Under the pieces are notes generated by a model. It made no database searches. It was not told the origin of the DNA and worked only from the letters and a program-made list of their open reading frames with translations. Made by a program: the position numbers and the translations under genes. Shown here piece by piece: positions 24,722 through 39,577 of a DNA stretch of 64,000 bases (the stretch's first letter is position 1; each line of letters opens with the position of its first letter). This stretch comes from Polytrichum commune (lineage: Eukaryota; Streptophyta; Polytrichopsida; Polytrichales; Polytrichaceae). The DNA lies in NCBI GenBank assembly GCA_950295325.1, contig OX485808.1, positions 15,084,527-15,148,526 of the forward strand, written 5' to 3'.

Positions 24722-27700
24722 ATGAAGCAGATTGTTGACCAACATGCATACATAGATAGCTTATTGTGTTGAGTTTGACTAGATGTGGGTTGCCCACACC
24801 CATTGCTTATTTGTAGTATTTACGAGTTTGTTTTTGCATGGTATGCCATCATGCTCCAAGAACAAAAACTAAGATAGTTGAGCCTACAATAAACACTTTA
24901 AGAAACTTTTGCTAATTTGGGCAAGTTAGATAGCTTGGAAAATTCTCAAGAAAAATTCATAGATCAGCAAATATGCACAAACTCTAAATTATTATTTTTA
25001 AAAAAATTATAAATTCATATGCAACCTACAAAATAAGCCTTTTACTCTCCACTAAGGGGGTTCATTGATGTTGGATTGCAAGGTGAGAATCAACACAAAT
25101 CGGCCTTATTGTGGGCACTGAGGGTCTTTTAATAAATGAAGGTGTTGTCCCTCTTTTGTGGATCACTTTGTAGCCTTGTTGAGTGGATAAATCCCCAATT
25201 GGCCTTTATGATTGGCCAAAGTTGGTGTTCATCTTAAATTGTTCTTGCATCCTTCTTACACTGCTACTATGAGTGGCTAAAGTGGTGTTAATTTATTGCT
25301 TAATCGTTGTTAGCAATGGCTACTTGATGGCACAATTGCATTCACTTGTTGATGGCTTAAGGATGAAATACCAAAAGGAAAGTGTTACTTTTAGGCATTT
25401 CAACTTTATATGTTGATTCTTTTGGTTGGTCCAAGGGTGTTTCTCTAAGTGATTATGGGTTGGGGTCAGAAGTCCACATGTTTGAGTTGGGCCCCTACCA
25501 TTATTACCCAAAGAGAAAACGTAGTCCATAATATATATACATATCATCATCATCATCATATGCCTTGAATCAATCTACAAAGGCCCCACTTGACATTAAT
25601 TAACCACCAAATCTATAGAGGTCAAGTTTCTACAAAACCCTCCTTACTTTAGAAATAGTGGTGGGGGCCCAACTCAATTAGCAATTGCATATAAGAAAGG
25701 TTGTCATGCCAAGTTTCATAATTGGAGTTCAATTACAAAGTTAGAAGAGGTCAAAATAAAAACGTTCTTTTGGTTTAAATGATTGCAAAGGCCTTCTCAG
25801 TTTTGATATCTATGAGTTGACCATGACATGTGTCTTTTTGGTGTCCATTCTTAATCACAAGCACATCACACTCCTTGTCATATGCCACTCAAATGTAGGT
25901 GTGCAATGAAGAAGAACCAACACATGAGGCCCTTTCTAAGACCCCATAGTGTATATCTTCAAGGGGCCCCACGCAAGTGTAACGAGGCTTATAAAATATA
26001 ATTTTTGAACATCATGCCCAAGGCATAACATCATTCAATTACATAATTGTGTTCCATTTTATATATTAGGATCCGACATGGGCCTCCGCCATCTTATCTT
26101 CATGGGAAGAAACTTAGAAAATAGGAAAAACTAACACCGTTACAAATAATGAATAGTGCTAGATTGAATCGTAAGAATATTGTGAATGGTGTCGGTATTT
26201 CCAGTGATCATTCAATTATTAATAGTAATTCAAATGAACAATAAAGGGATAAAAAGTGTTTCATGTGAATATACATGGGATGAACAGTAATTCCTACACA
26301 TAGTGCCAAGAGTATAACTCCACCCAAATTTCCAAGTTATGCCTAAATTTATGAATAGTAAATGGATATTCCTAGTTTGTTCGAGAGGCCCATAGAATAT
26401 AATTGACATATTCTAGGACCATGGAACCAACCCACATGGCTAAATAATGTTTCGAAAGTTACAAGATTATTGGGCACCTTAATAGAAAGTAATGGGCTCA
26501 CACTACAATAGATTAGGGGGTAAACATACATATAACAAGCCATATTCTATTGTGATAATTGATGCCGCTAAATAATAATGAAAATGTTGTCCTTAAATCG
26601 TTGTCAACATGATATGTCTTCTTAGACCTAGTCTTGTTGTCATTGTTTGCGGGTGGTAGCCAATGACTCTCATACCCTCAACATTTTTGAGTTCCACATT
26701 TGAAGAGGAAATGAAGGTAATGTGGTTGCTCATGTGGGATTCCCACTATGCACCCGATGTTTAACATCCACGGAATCCAAAATTTCATTTACATCCAATC
26801 TTACAAGGTGTTTGGTGTGTCTTTGAAAAACTTTATAGATCATTCGCACAAGTCTTTGTCTTGAGTAGAGATATGATAAGGTGAGTGGGCCTAAAACCAA
26901 TATTTTATATTTGCACCTATTTTTCAAACTAAACATTCAATTGCAACAAGATGATCAGCAAATCGAAGTCAAGGTCATAGTCTGGGGGTGTTATCATGTG
27001 AGTGGTGAAGGGGGAAAGGATGTTGGATTCACACACACTTGTATCCTATAAACTATGGATTATTAACATGAAATATATGAATACTCCCTATGAAAACATG
27101 AAATGGGGGTTGAAATTTTTTTGTACATACTTTATTGATGTACATTAGTGACATGACATACATAATGCTTAGGTTGTTTCTTAAATTCAAAAACTCAATA
27201 GCAGTGGCCAACACGTTGTTAAAGTAATGCTACGCCAACATAAGCACCTTTATGGATAAATTGATTCAATGATGAAAGACTTGAAATCCATGAAGACCAA
27301 GTTATTTTAAAATTTTAAAAACAAATCCCAAAGCATTGCAATCATTCAGCAATCTCCACATTGCATCTAACAAAACTAAAAAAAATTCTAATCAAATCAA
27401 GTATAAAATCAGATCAAGTGTATTCAAATACTACACTCCTATGTTGCCTCTAAGAGGAAATAATTCTCCATGTGTGACAAGATTCTTCTTGTTCTCATAT
27501 GAGGTTGCGGGTGTGGACAAGGAGAAACTCATATGCTCAAATGAGTCTTCCAAACTTTTTTTTTTTTGACATCTTCTTTCTCACGGCCATGGATTGTGGT
27601 TGGTGTTTGCACTCAGGGGGGGCAGTGTGTTAAAAAGTTAAGGATATAGGTGCGAACAACCACTATTTTATAGGGGGGTATTACTTTCAATTCTCTTCTT

Positions 27701-29929
27701 TTTTTCACATGCTATCATTATGTAAATTTCTACTTTGGGTTAATAGAAAAATGGCTTGTATTACTTATAATTCCAAATTACCTATTATTCCATACCCTAT
27801 AGTACTTTAAAGATGTCCAGTGCCATTTTTGATACCCTATATTACTCTTAAGTCCATTTATAATATTTAGCCCCCATGTTTTTAAAATACCCTATCATTT
27901 GTTCGCACGTATATTGCTACTCCAACCAATGACTACCCCCCCCCCCCCCGAGTGTTTGCACTCTAAGACATTGAGTAGATAATGTACAAAGTGGAGCGAG
28001 AATTTTTGAAAGAAATGGAAGTCCGCCTCATATGCAACAAGATGACAACCATTGTACAAACACACATGAATAGAAGCACCTACAAACACCATTGATATAA
28101 ATCAATATTAACAAATGTAACTAGTTAATTATGTTACAACTAAGAGAATGTATTTGTCAATGCAGTGATATCTACAACCTTTCCGCTAGGCTAAGTAAAT
28201 GATCCGATAAACATCTGGTGTAAGAGTGAATTCTTCTCTCAAGCACCCCGCAATGATCCCAATCCATTCATCAATACAACCATGATAATTGCAATAAAGA
28301 ACTTCAAAAAAAACACTCAAATGTGGTATTAAACTTCAAATTACCTATACAATTGAAAGCTTTCTTTATAGCTATCCCTCCAAAAGGGAAGTTTAAAAAC
28401 TTGATGCCCTTAGAGAACGGAGGTACTACATGTACCAAAGTGAAGAATGTTTTTCCCAAAGCATAATACACCATACCTTGACATAATCAGAAGCCTTGAG
28501 AACATCATCCCTCCATTTAATTTTACCCAACCCTTTCTTGATATTTTCAAATTCATTTTCAACCTTCTCCTCCTCCAACTAAGGATGTGTAAATGGATGT
28601 GATGTAGCTCCCAGCCGTTATGTCGCATCATGCTATGGCCGTTATGTTTGCAATTTTTCCAACGTCGTCTCAAATTCTGGATTGGAGCTCCAATGCGTAT
28701 TGACCTGGGAAAATAATTAAACAATAAATATGTATATTATGGCACATAAAGAAAGGGAATTTCAAATGAGAACTAAATTTACCTTTCCAAGAAATCCACG
28801 GTGCTTCAATAATAAGCAATTTTTCAAACTCCCTAGTTCTAATACTTTTGATAATTTTTATATGTGACTTTAATGTCACTGCCCTAAGCCCTATTCCAAC
28901 TTGTCCTTGGAAGGTGTAGTATTTAATAAATCTTACAAGCCTTGCCAATAACTGCAACAACCCCACGTTGCAAATACAAACACATTAAAGACTTAAATTT
29001 TGAACATGAATGGAAAAACAAACATACATAAACTAAACAAGGATTGTGGAATGATATTATATAAGAATTTTGCACATGCGTCAATGCTTAATGCATATCA
29101 AGGCAAATAAAAAAAAATAAAAAATTGCTATTTTTGTAGTTGTGAGCTGAAATCTATGATTTGAAATCCTCGAGAGGTGAACACCAAAAATGATGAATGC
29201 AATGATATTTATAGATAGGATTGGTCTTTAGATGATCATTCTCAATGGACTTGGAAGTAATGAACAAAAAGATTAATCAAAACGGAAAAAATGATTAAAA
29301 AAACTTAAAAGGAACCAAATATGCAAAGAATACATGTTCACATTGCTTTGAGGACTCCAATATTTCCCAAATGCATCCAAGCATATGCAATCACAACATA
29401 ATGTTATTTTGGATCATTTGTTTCAGCTCAAATGATTTTCATCGCAAATAAAAAACATTTTGTCTCACAAACAGGCATATTTATCATCAACAATAATTTT
29501 CTCCTCACAAGAAGCATTAGTGGCATGCTAATGAACGCTTTTAAGTTTTTTTTAGCAATTGATCCAAATTGATTACCCAATTCATTAAAAAAAAATTGAT
29601 ATGTGGAAAACCATTTGCCTTTTCTATAACCATTGATAAAAAAAATTTGTGAAAAATTTCACATCAACATGAAGATTAGGCCTAACCACACCTAATGATA
29701 CCATCCAATATATAGAGTTAGAATTTCTTGAATTTCTTGATGATTTATTGTGCAAGTTGCTAATAACCGAATTGAAATTTTTCTTCTTTGGTTTCTACAT
29801 GTTATTGACAACCTCCTTAACATCCTCCAATGATTCAACATTTTTATTGTCATCGTCAATATTACATGCGTGTAAATCATGAATCCAAAAATGTATCAAA
29901 TCATTTATGACAATATATTAAGACTCAAT
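24722..29929. other. Long intergenic stretch, no gene recognised
   Basis: AT-rich. Poly-T and poly-C tracts at about 27560 and 27936. The minus strand near 28330-28570 has protein-like frames (for example VENEFENIKKGLGKIKWRDD) broken by frameshifts; the family is not identified. No clear transposon ends. Confidence 0.35.
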
Positions 29930-30580
29930 CATTTAAGCGGTAATGACACCAACAAGAATCAAGTATATAAGAATTTGATTATGTAAGATTCAAGTATGTA
30001 AGAACTTAAATATGCAGCATTTAGGCATGTAAGAATTTATAGATTAAAAAAATGTAAGAGTCAAGCATGCAACATTTTAGTATGCAAAAAATCAAGCATG
30101 ATAATTTAAAAATATAAAAGCATTCAAGTATGAAAGATTTAAGTATACAAGAATCAAGAATGCAAGAGCTAAGAATGTTAGAATTCAAACATACAAGAAT
30201 CAAGAATTTCAATATGCAAAAATTCAAGTAAATATAATATAAAAATATGTAAAAATTAGAATATAGAAGATTCAAGTATGGGTGTATGTGTAAAGCTAAG
30301 TATGTAAGATATAAGTATGCTAGAGTCCAAGCATACAAAAATCAATAACTCGAGTATGGAAAAATTAAGCATGCAATAATCATGTATGTAAAAATCCGTG
30401 TGTGCTAGATTCAAATTTACAATGTACATGAATCAACATGCAAAATGTAAGTAAATAATAATCAAATCTTGTGATATACGAGTACGCAATCATACAATAT
30501 GCAAATATAAACTAACACAACATCCAAGTATGTTCGAGCATACAACATCTAAGTTTGAAGACTCAAGTGTGAAGACACAC
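29930..30580. repeat. Degenerate minisatellite based on AAGTATG(T/C)AAGA
   Basis: About 650 bp in which TCAAGTATGTAAGAAT-like words of roughly 14-18 bp recur dozens of times with heavy substitution. The open frames on the minus strand (FCILKFLIL-like strings) are by-products of the repeat. Confidence 0.7.
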
Positions 30581-31992
<1,412 letters not shown>

Positions 31993-32125
31993 AATTGTGG
32001 TTTGATTTTGTGAGAACCACAGTTATGAATCAAGTCTAGTTATTTGATTGGGTTTTGATTTTATGAGAACCACGGTTATGAATCAAGTCTGGTTATTTGA
32101 AAATTTGAGAACCATGGTTATAGTT
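31993..32125. repeat. Tandem repeat, about 59-bp unit, 2.5 copies
   Basis: GTTTTGATTTTATGAGAACC and TATGAATCAAGTCT(A/G)GTTA recur in direct order; a third truncated unit (TTTGAGAACCATGGTTAT) follows. Confidence 0.75.
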
Positions 32126-33199
32126 TGGAAAAACCACCCTAATAACCAGAGAGGATTTCATGCCAATTTTCATACCCCACCAACATTGGTATAAACGTAG
32201 CACACCTAAACAAAATGCAAAGACATAGACCTCAAGAGTAACCAAGACATGTGAATATTAGACCATGGTGTCATTATATGCACATTTTGTAAGCATATAA
32301 CGTTGATTGAGGATGTGTACTAGTCTGGACACTGCAAAAGGCTCTTGAAGAATACACATATGCAAAATTGTCGAATACAATCTCACAAAAATAAAAAAAT
32401 TACTTGATAAACAAAATACACCTTAAATAATAATTGGGGCCTATAAAGGTAGTGAATGTGATTGTAGTGTTGTCACATGAATGTTTTCTATATCAAAGTA
32501 ATAGATAATCCTTTATATTTGATTTAAATTGGTATTTGTGGCTCTAAAAGGTGGTGATAGAATGTTATTGAAGGAATTTAACAAGCTTAAACCTCAATTT
32601 TATAGGGGTGTTTAATAAGGGGTTGGAGGATGTATAAAAGAGCTATCAACTTGTAAATTTCAAAAAAACAAAAAGTCAAACCTCTCTACAATTTGATTTT
32701 ACAAGTATCAAAGCAATACAAAGGGTATGTCATGTTATTGTTTCGACAAAATTCTTTAGATTTCTTTAAAATGAGTTAACAAATGTTGGGAATTCAAAGT
32801 GATAAATGGAAACATTACTAGAAATAACATTTTGAGTTTGTAAAAAGTGTCCTAAAAAATCATGGTATTGAAGTTACACCAAGCTCACAAATGGGTCTCG
32901 GTAACAATTTGTGCATGTGGCTACCATATAGGTAGTGTAAAGTAGGTGGCCTTAGGACTATACATTACTACGTAAACATACGTTAACAATTTTATGTTAA
33001 GCAATAATGTCACATTCTAGGCTCACATAAAATAAATCTCCATGTCATCTTACCACAACCAAACCAATTCTTTACATTACCCCCGGCACGTCATATATTG
33101 TGCTTCTTTAATCATATGACCAATTACAATGCATATCTTTTATACAAAATGATTAACAATGAACAAATTTGTTTATCATCAAAATGTAAATTTCTAGTA
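32126..33199. other. Intergenic, no gene recognised
   Basis: AT-rich with no long open frame and no paired repeat seen. Confidence 0.4.
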
Positions 33200-34340
33200 A
33201 TTTCTCACCTTCCCAAGAGCCCTATAGTATTATCTCGGGCCGTAAAATAAGACTGCCAAGAACCACATTCACATCCCTCAAGTTCTTCATCCCATCTTCC
33301 CCACCCCAACCCAACCCCTTGGCCTCCCCCTCTCCACATGCAAATCGGGCTCACCACGTCAAGAGAGTAATTGTAGTGTAGTATTTCCCCAAATTTCCAA
33401 GTACCAAACGTTTGTTTTTGATGTGCGTAGTCTAGAATGCTCACCATTCCAAACACTTGGGGGAAAAATCTCCAAAATTGTCAAAATAATACGAATTTCA
33501 AGCATTTTCTTGCCTTTACAACGTCCTTGCAGTGCCAGGGGTAATTATAGTCCCATTTTTGCCTCCCTTCTAAGCTCCCCATTGCACCTTCCCACCACCT
33601 TGGCCTCTGCTTTCCCCTCAAAAATGAGGCTTTCCTACTTCATGTGAGCACTTACGGTATAAACAATTCTCAAAAGTATAGTTTCTTTGATTTGATGTAA
33701 ATCTTTTGGAGTGCTCATCGTTCATATTCCCTAGAAAACAATGTCAAAACTAACTTAAGTTTTAGCAAATTTTCGCCTTTCCAAGCACTAGGATGTGTTG
33801 TTTTAGGCCCCGTAAGAAGACTACCAGCAACAACAAGCCCATTTTGGCCTCCCTTTCACGCTTTGCATTCCACCTTCCCACTCCCTTGGCCTCCCCCTCT
33901 CCCCTCGCACATTGGGCTTTTAGTGTGATGTGAGCAGTGACTATGTGAACAATCCTCCAAATTTCAAAACATAAATCTTTTTTTAATGCACATTTTGGAG
34001 TGCTCATTGTTATGATCACCTAGAAAATTTTCAAAAGATTCAAGCAATCCAAGCAATTTTATTATTTTCTCGGTTTTTCATAGGCTAGGAATGTTATTTT
34101 AGGTCCCAAAATGGAATTGCCAGCAATGGCAATGGCAATGGCACTTTGGGCTCCTTTTCAACCTCCCCATCCTAACTTTGAGTCCCCTTCACCTCCCCTT
34201 TTGCCATCCCAAATCGGCTAAGTACTTCTTTGTGTGAGCATTGGCCTCCAAATAATTCTCAAAAATTCAAAATATCAAACAATGTTTTTTGGTACGCTCT
34301 TTCAGATTGCTCATCATTACAATCACAAGGAAAAATAAAA
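33200..34340. repeat. Tandem array of four diverged ~285-bp units
   Basis: Three anchors recur in the same order: a CCTTTCCAAG-like word (about 33209, 33511, 33774, 34071), a CCTTGGCCTCCCCCTCTCC-like pyrimidine block (about 33319, 33599, 33884, 34180), and GGAGTGCTCATCGTT-like (about 33427, 33704, 33993, 34299). Spacing is 263-306 bp. The units are strongly diverged, so the array is old. The four pyrimidine blocks make it richer in C than its surroundings. Confidence 0.8.
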
Positions 34341-36569
34341 AATAAAAAATAAAATCTAAGATGTACCATCGGTGCAATGTACCAAAATTGTAATTACAAA
34401 AATTAGTTTTTGGATTGTGCCCATCCTAATTTGTTTGTGGTCACCATCACTTAAAACATTATTGGATTATAGGTATATGTACATAAAACAAACAAATTAC
34501 AGGCATAAGAAAATAAAAACTTGGTCATTGAGGGGTGGGGGTGGGGTAGAGCCACGGATAAGCAACCCCAATTTCATGAGCTAGTCACAAAATGACATTT
34601 CTCCAAGCATCGTAAATAGATAACACGAGTGCATGATATTCCACCATCTTAGTAACCTCTACTCTCCACTCTTTGCAAACTAACCTAAGTGCTTGAAAAG
34701 CACTTAACTCATTTATATGGGTGCAAGCACGGTAAAGTGGACAACACTTGATCATTGCACAGGTTTAACTGAGAGTGATTCAAAACAATATACTAACTTT
34801 GAGTTTTTTGTAAGACGAATCATTAAAATTAAAAAAAATATTGATCTACAAAGCCAAGCAATTTATGTTGACCAAAAAATATAAAAAAATCTGCATATTT
34901 TAGAAGACAATGCACGTGGGTGTGCAAGCGGTCATATTGAATAAGTATTTGTCATAAAATTGTCTAAAATATGATAAAATTACATTGAATTCATGATTTC
35001 CTAAAAGATTATTTGATGATGACCTCAATTGTATAATGAATTCAAGGAACATAAAGAACTCAAGTTCAAAATACTTTGTGTCCGAAACCGGATCTAGCTG
35101 TTTGCTTTTGAGCATTTCTCTTAATGATACGTTTGAAGATTTCTCTATGGCGATCTACATTTGAGTGCTTCACACAACAGAAACATCACCATGAATAAAA
35201 AATTGATTTAAAAAATATTTTGCTACTAATTTTAGGCCCCAAAAATTATGATTTTAAGATACCGGTGCACTTTTTTGGCCCACTTTACCATGCCTCGACC
35301 CATATTCTTTTGATGTGCCAGTGTCTAGTTTACGCCTTTCATGTTCTTCCGAAATAGATAGAAAATGTATTCTCTCACAACTTTCCCAAAAATCTTTCGT
35401 AGAGCATCCATCACTCTTACAATTTGCAAAACGTATGGTGCAACTCAAATCACAAGCACACTCTACCGATTGTGTTGACAATACAATCTTGTGTGGAACT
35501 TATGGAGTAAGTCTCCCGCCAAATCCACCAAATCCTCATTAAATTATTCACAAATAAAGTTCATGGTTATTTTAAATTCTACTTAATAGACAATCAAAAC
35601 ATGATTATTACGACTTGATTAACCTCAACCGCAACACCTTAAATCATATTTAAAAAGTGAAAAGTATGCAAGCATGAACAAAAGTACGAATTACTTGCAT
35701 GGTTTCTTAGACCAAGGCTATCTTGAACATAAATTCCTATATCAAAGTGTTCTTGTCATCTTGCATCTTGCATTGATTTCAATTACAACCACCATCAAAT
35801 TGTTCTACCCTTTCCCACCTACCCAACCTATCAACCCTCCAATCTCACATTAAAATCACATAAAACATTAATCCTAGACTATGGTCTAACATTATTTGCT
35901 AATGCACGCCCATCCACTGTATATCCAACATTAGTGATGTCATTAACTTTTCGATGTTGGTGCAACCTAGGAATGGGTTGCCACCTAATATTTGATGGGG
36001 TTTGCAACCCGCTAGGTGGCAATCTACGTGGATGAAAGATATCTATTGGTGTAGGGTGGTGCCCACTATCATGTGGGCCAAAATAACATAAAGACCTCAT
36101 ATTCCAAGCATGTAGGATTTTTGTTAGTTCAACATTGCTTTTTTGGGGAGGCAGTCTCATGAGTTGCCCACATGTAAGAGCCAAATTTAGGAACCAATAT
36201 CTTTCATATATGATGCCCAATTCGGTTGGGGTTTTTACCCTTAGGACAAGGTGATGGTTATGCATAACTTGATTGGATAGATGTGGAACAATATTAGTGC
36301 ACATGTTACTTGCTCCATTAAAAAGAGGAAATCTCCCAAAATGGCCTCATGTGGCCCTCCAACTTTAAAGGTGACGGACTTCATTTAAATTTGCTAAAAA
36401 AAACCCCAAATTTTTGGATGCAGCTCATTTGTCATCCACATAATATATTATGGCACATTTTCCAACTACCAAAAATTTGTGGCATGACCAAAATGGTCAA
36501 TAAACAATTTTTTTTAGAGTTTTCTCTAGGTACCCCCTGGATGAATGCCCTATTCATATGTGACCTAAC
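34341..36569. other. Intergenic, no gene recognised
   Basis: A 141-codon minus-strand open frame at 35879-36304 has no motif I recognise. The rest is AT-rich without structure I could pair. Confidence 0.35.
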
Positions 36570-37005
36570 AAATGTGGTCCACTCACGGGAAGGTCACTCC
36601 ATTGTCAAGTTGTACACCACGTGCGAACAAAGTTTGCTACCCCTATATTACATGCCATAGATCATTTTAAATTTTATAAAAAAATATAAATATAAATAAC
36701 CACTGATAGTATTTTTTTTGAAATTTTTAGTCATCTTCGTTTTTGTAGTAATTTTTTTAGTTCAATTCTACGTCACTCTAGTTAGAAACGGTATGTTTTA
36801 TTTTTAAAAAATCATCAAATTTAGTTACCATTTTTTACTATGTAATAGGTACTGTGTATATCTACTCATGAAAAAAATTTGATAAAAGTTTGACCCATTT
36901 TGGTGATGCTTTATGTAAAAAGTAGGATTTTTTACATGTGAAGTGTTCGCATGTGGTTGTTCAACTTTACAATGGAGTGACCTCCCTGTGGGTCCACTTG
37001 ATTTC
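36570..37005. mobile_element. Inverted-repeat element, probable MITE
   Basis: Arms of about 60-75 bp at 36575-36632 and 36927-37001 share GGTCACTCCATTGT(C/A)AAGTT and ATGCGAACA/GTGCGAACA, around an AT-rich centre. Superfamily not determined. Confidence 0.5.
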
Positions 37006-38736
37006 AAATTTTGATATCAAGAATACATAGTAGATTAGTTCACATCCGCATGGTTGGATTTCATGAAAACAAAGTCTTATTTTCTACATAACAAATATTT
37101 TTAGCATTGGTGCTAGAAATGCCGGAAAATGGAATGTGAAGGCTTGAGCGTTTAGGGGGTTAAAGAATCAGGCAAAGGTGGCAACCTAGTATATTGTTCA
37201 GTGGCCAGGTTGAAATATATCATAATCAATATGTGGATCAACTCCTTGCCTTACTTTCCTTCCTTGTTCTCCAATGTTTTCCCAAATATAGCCCAAACAA
37301 GGTAGAACGTGAGTGGTGGTGGGGCACAACTACTTTATATAGCATGTGGGTGACAACACACGCCTTGATATCGGCGGACGTTAAGTTCCCCCCACGAACT
37401 TTTTTGGGGAGGAATATTCGGGCAGGGGCAGCCGCCCGACAGATTTTCTGAACCCGACCGAGAACTATTGCATGCCGCCCGACTTCGAAAAAACTATTGT
37501 CCTTGCATTCTTGAAGGCCGCTTATCCACAAATCCCATATTGAGTGCACTTCATTTTCAAGGTCCCAAATCCAATATATATGTTCACTTCCATTAAGTAA
37601 ATAAGCGATTGATTGGATTTCATTCACAAAGTGAAACCTAATAAATTTTGATTAATTTTGATTAATTCTAATTAAGCCCAATTAAATAAAAAAGAGTGCT
37701 AACCAAAATAATTAAGCCTAATTAATTATAAAATGTACTTACTAGAATTAATCACGATTTATTAGAATTAACTCCAGTAAATATAATTTATAATTAATTA
37801 GGCTTAATTAATTTGGTAAGCATATTTTCTGATTTAATTCGGCTTCATTAGGATTAATCAGAATTAATTAGAATTAGTTACATTAAATCACATTTATTTT
37901 ATTTATTTTCATATGAATACTTTGTGAAAGTAGAAGTTATTAACTAGACTATTATTTTTAACATACAAAAAAAAATCATTAATTCTAGTTTCATTTTAGA
38001 ATGAAAAACACCCTTTCAATGGTAAGTCACAAAAATTATAACCTCAATGCTAATGAGGATTTCGTAATATTTTTAACTTCCAAGTTAATTACATGTTTTA
38101 TTGGCGGTTTCACTTTGTGAATGAAATCCAATCAATCGCTTATTTACTTAATGGAAGTGAACATATATATTGGATTTGGGACCTTGAAAATGAAGTGCAC
38201 TCAATATGGGATTTGTGGATAAGTGGCCTTCAAGAATGCAAGGACAATAGTTTTTTCGAAGTCGGGCGGACGAGCAACAGTTTTCGGTCAGGTCCAGAAA
38301 ATATGTCGAGCGACTGCCCCTGCCCGAATATTCCTCCCCCAAAAAGTTCGTGGGGGGAACTTAGGGCCCATTTCTAGGGCCCATTTCCAAACCCTAGGCA
38401 TCAACCAATGAGAGTGCTTAGATTGCCCAAATGGACCCTAATATGGGCCCAAGGGCTTTATATTGAGAGTCGGCCCACTTCTCCTAAAGCTTGCGTGGCG
38501 GGTGACATGGTGGTGTTTTGGAGGGAAAGAAGTGGGCCGAAGGCAAAAAAATGGGTCGAGGGTTTATGGAGACCCACTTCGCATCTACGGCCCACTTCAC
38601 CCAACTTCCGTCATATAGTCATTTATGACTTTATGACTTTATGACTTTAGTTCAAGCAAGGGCATAATTCATTTAAGACAAAATGGGCCATGGATTGGGC
38701 CTTACAATATAATGTCCCTAGGCCCATTTGGAAGGC

Positions 38737-39577
38737 CAGGGTTGTCTATTGTGTCGTGACGGAGGCTAATCCCGACATAATGTCGTGGCGTCACGACACG
38801 TATCTGTCACGACATTATGCCGGATGCCGTCTTTATCCTGACGAACTTGAATTTTACCGTATTTTTTTGTGTAATTACATTACCCCAATTAGGACACGTA
38901 GGATTTACGATGTCCACGTATGGTGCCATGTCAGCAAAGTAGAGGTAAAGTGGGAAAAAAATTATTAGCGCCCGTCCCCCCCCCCCCCCCGTTCCCCCCG
39001 CTCCCTACGTTCCCCTCCCCCATCCGGCACCCCATCCGCCCCCCCCCCCAATCCGAACCCGGCCCCCCCTCCCCCCCCCCATCCGAACCCGCCCCCCCCC
39101 TAATCCGAACCCCCCCCCCCCCCCATCCGAACCCGGTCCCCCCGAATCCGAACCCCCTCCCCCCCCAATCCGAACCCCAATCCAGCCCCCATCCGTACCC
39201 CATCCGGCCTCCATCCGGTACCCCATCCGGCGTTCCCCCCGTCCGCATCCGTTCCCGCCCCCGTTCCCGTCCCCGTCCGCTCCGTTCCCCTGCCCCCCAC
39301 ACCCTCATTTGTCATATTTTACTACTTTGATTTTAACAGAATGATAAACACAAAGGCAAAATGATTTACCTGGCAAGGGAAATATGCACATCCACGTCGG
39401 ATTTTTCTGCCACATTGGATGCCACCTTGGCAAGAAGGTAAGTATTTTACCCACCCTACTAGCTTCCCCCTAGTATGACCCTACGTGGACCCTATTATGT
39501 CATGACGGAGGGGTCCGCCCCGACACGACACGTCATGACGTCATGACGGTGGCAGGACGTCGCGATAGACAACCCTG
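38737..39577. mobile_element. hAT-like element nested in the Harbinger-like element
   Basis: 841 bp with ends CAGGGTTGTCTAT(T/C)G and their mirror (ATAGACAACCCTG). The flanks TGGAAGGC (38729-38736) and TGGAATGC (39578-39585) form an 8-bp duplication with one mismatch, as for hAT. Subterminal regions are packed with CGTCACGACA / TGTCATGACG words, like hAT transposase-binding sites. The centre is a C-rich array. Confidence 0.8.
38970..39295. repeat. C-rich minisatellite (C-run + ATCCGAACC units)
   Basis: About 325 bp in which long C-runs alternate with ATCCGAACCC or ATCCGGTACC. The complementary strand has many G-runs and could form G-quadruplexes. Overlapping long open frames on both strands here are artefacts of this composition. 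Confidence 0.85.

Noticed and set aside
35879-36304. 141-codon minus-strand open frame
   Set aside because: No recognisable domain, no splice-consistent neighbours, and no start or codon evidence; a chance frame cannot be excluded.
37194-38411. Several open frames with the same peptide words (for example FKNARTIVFSKSGGR), also near 62408-62742 and 63619-63807
   Set aside because: These are translations of the inverted arms of the Mutator-like elements; the repetition is explained by the arms, not by a protein family.
38920-39330. Overlapping proline-rich and glycine-rich open frames (71-136 codons) on both strands
   Set aside because: They arise from the C-rich minisatellite inside the nested hAT element; all frames are open because the composition lacks stops.
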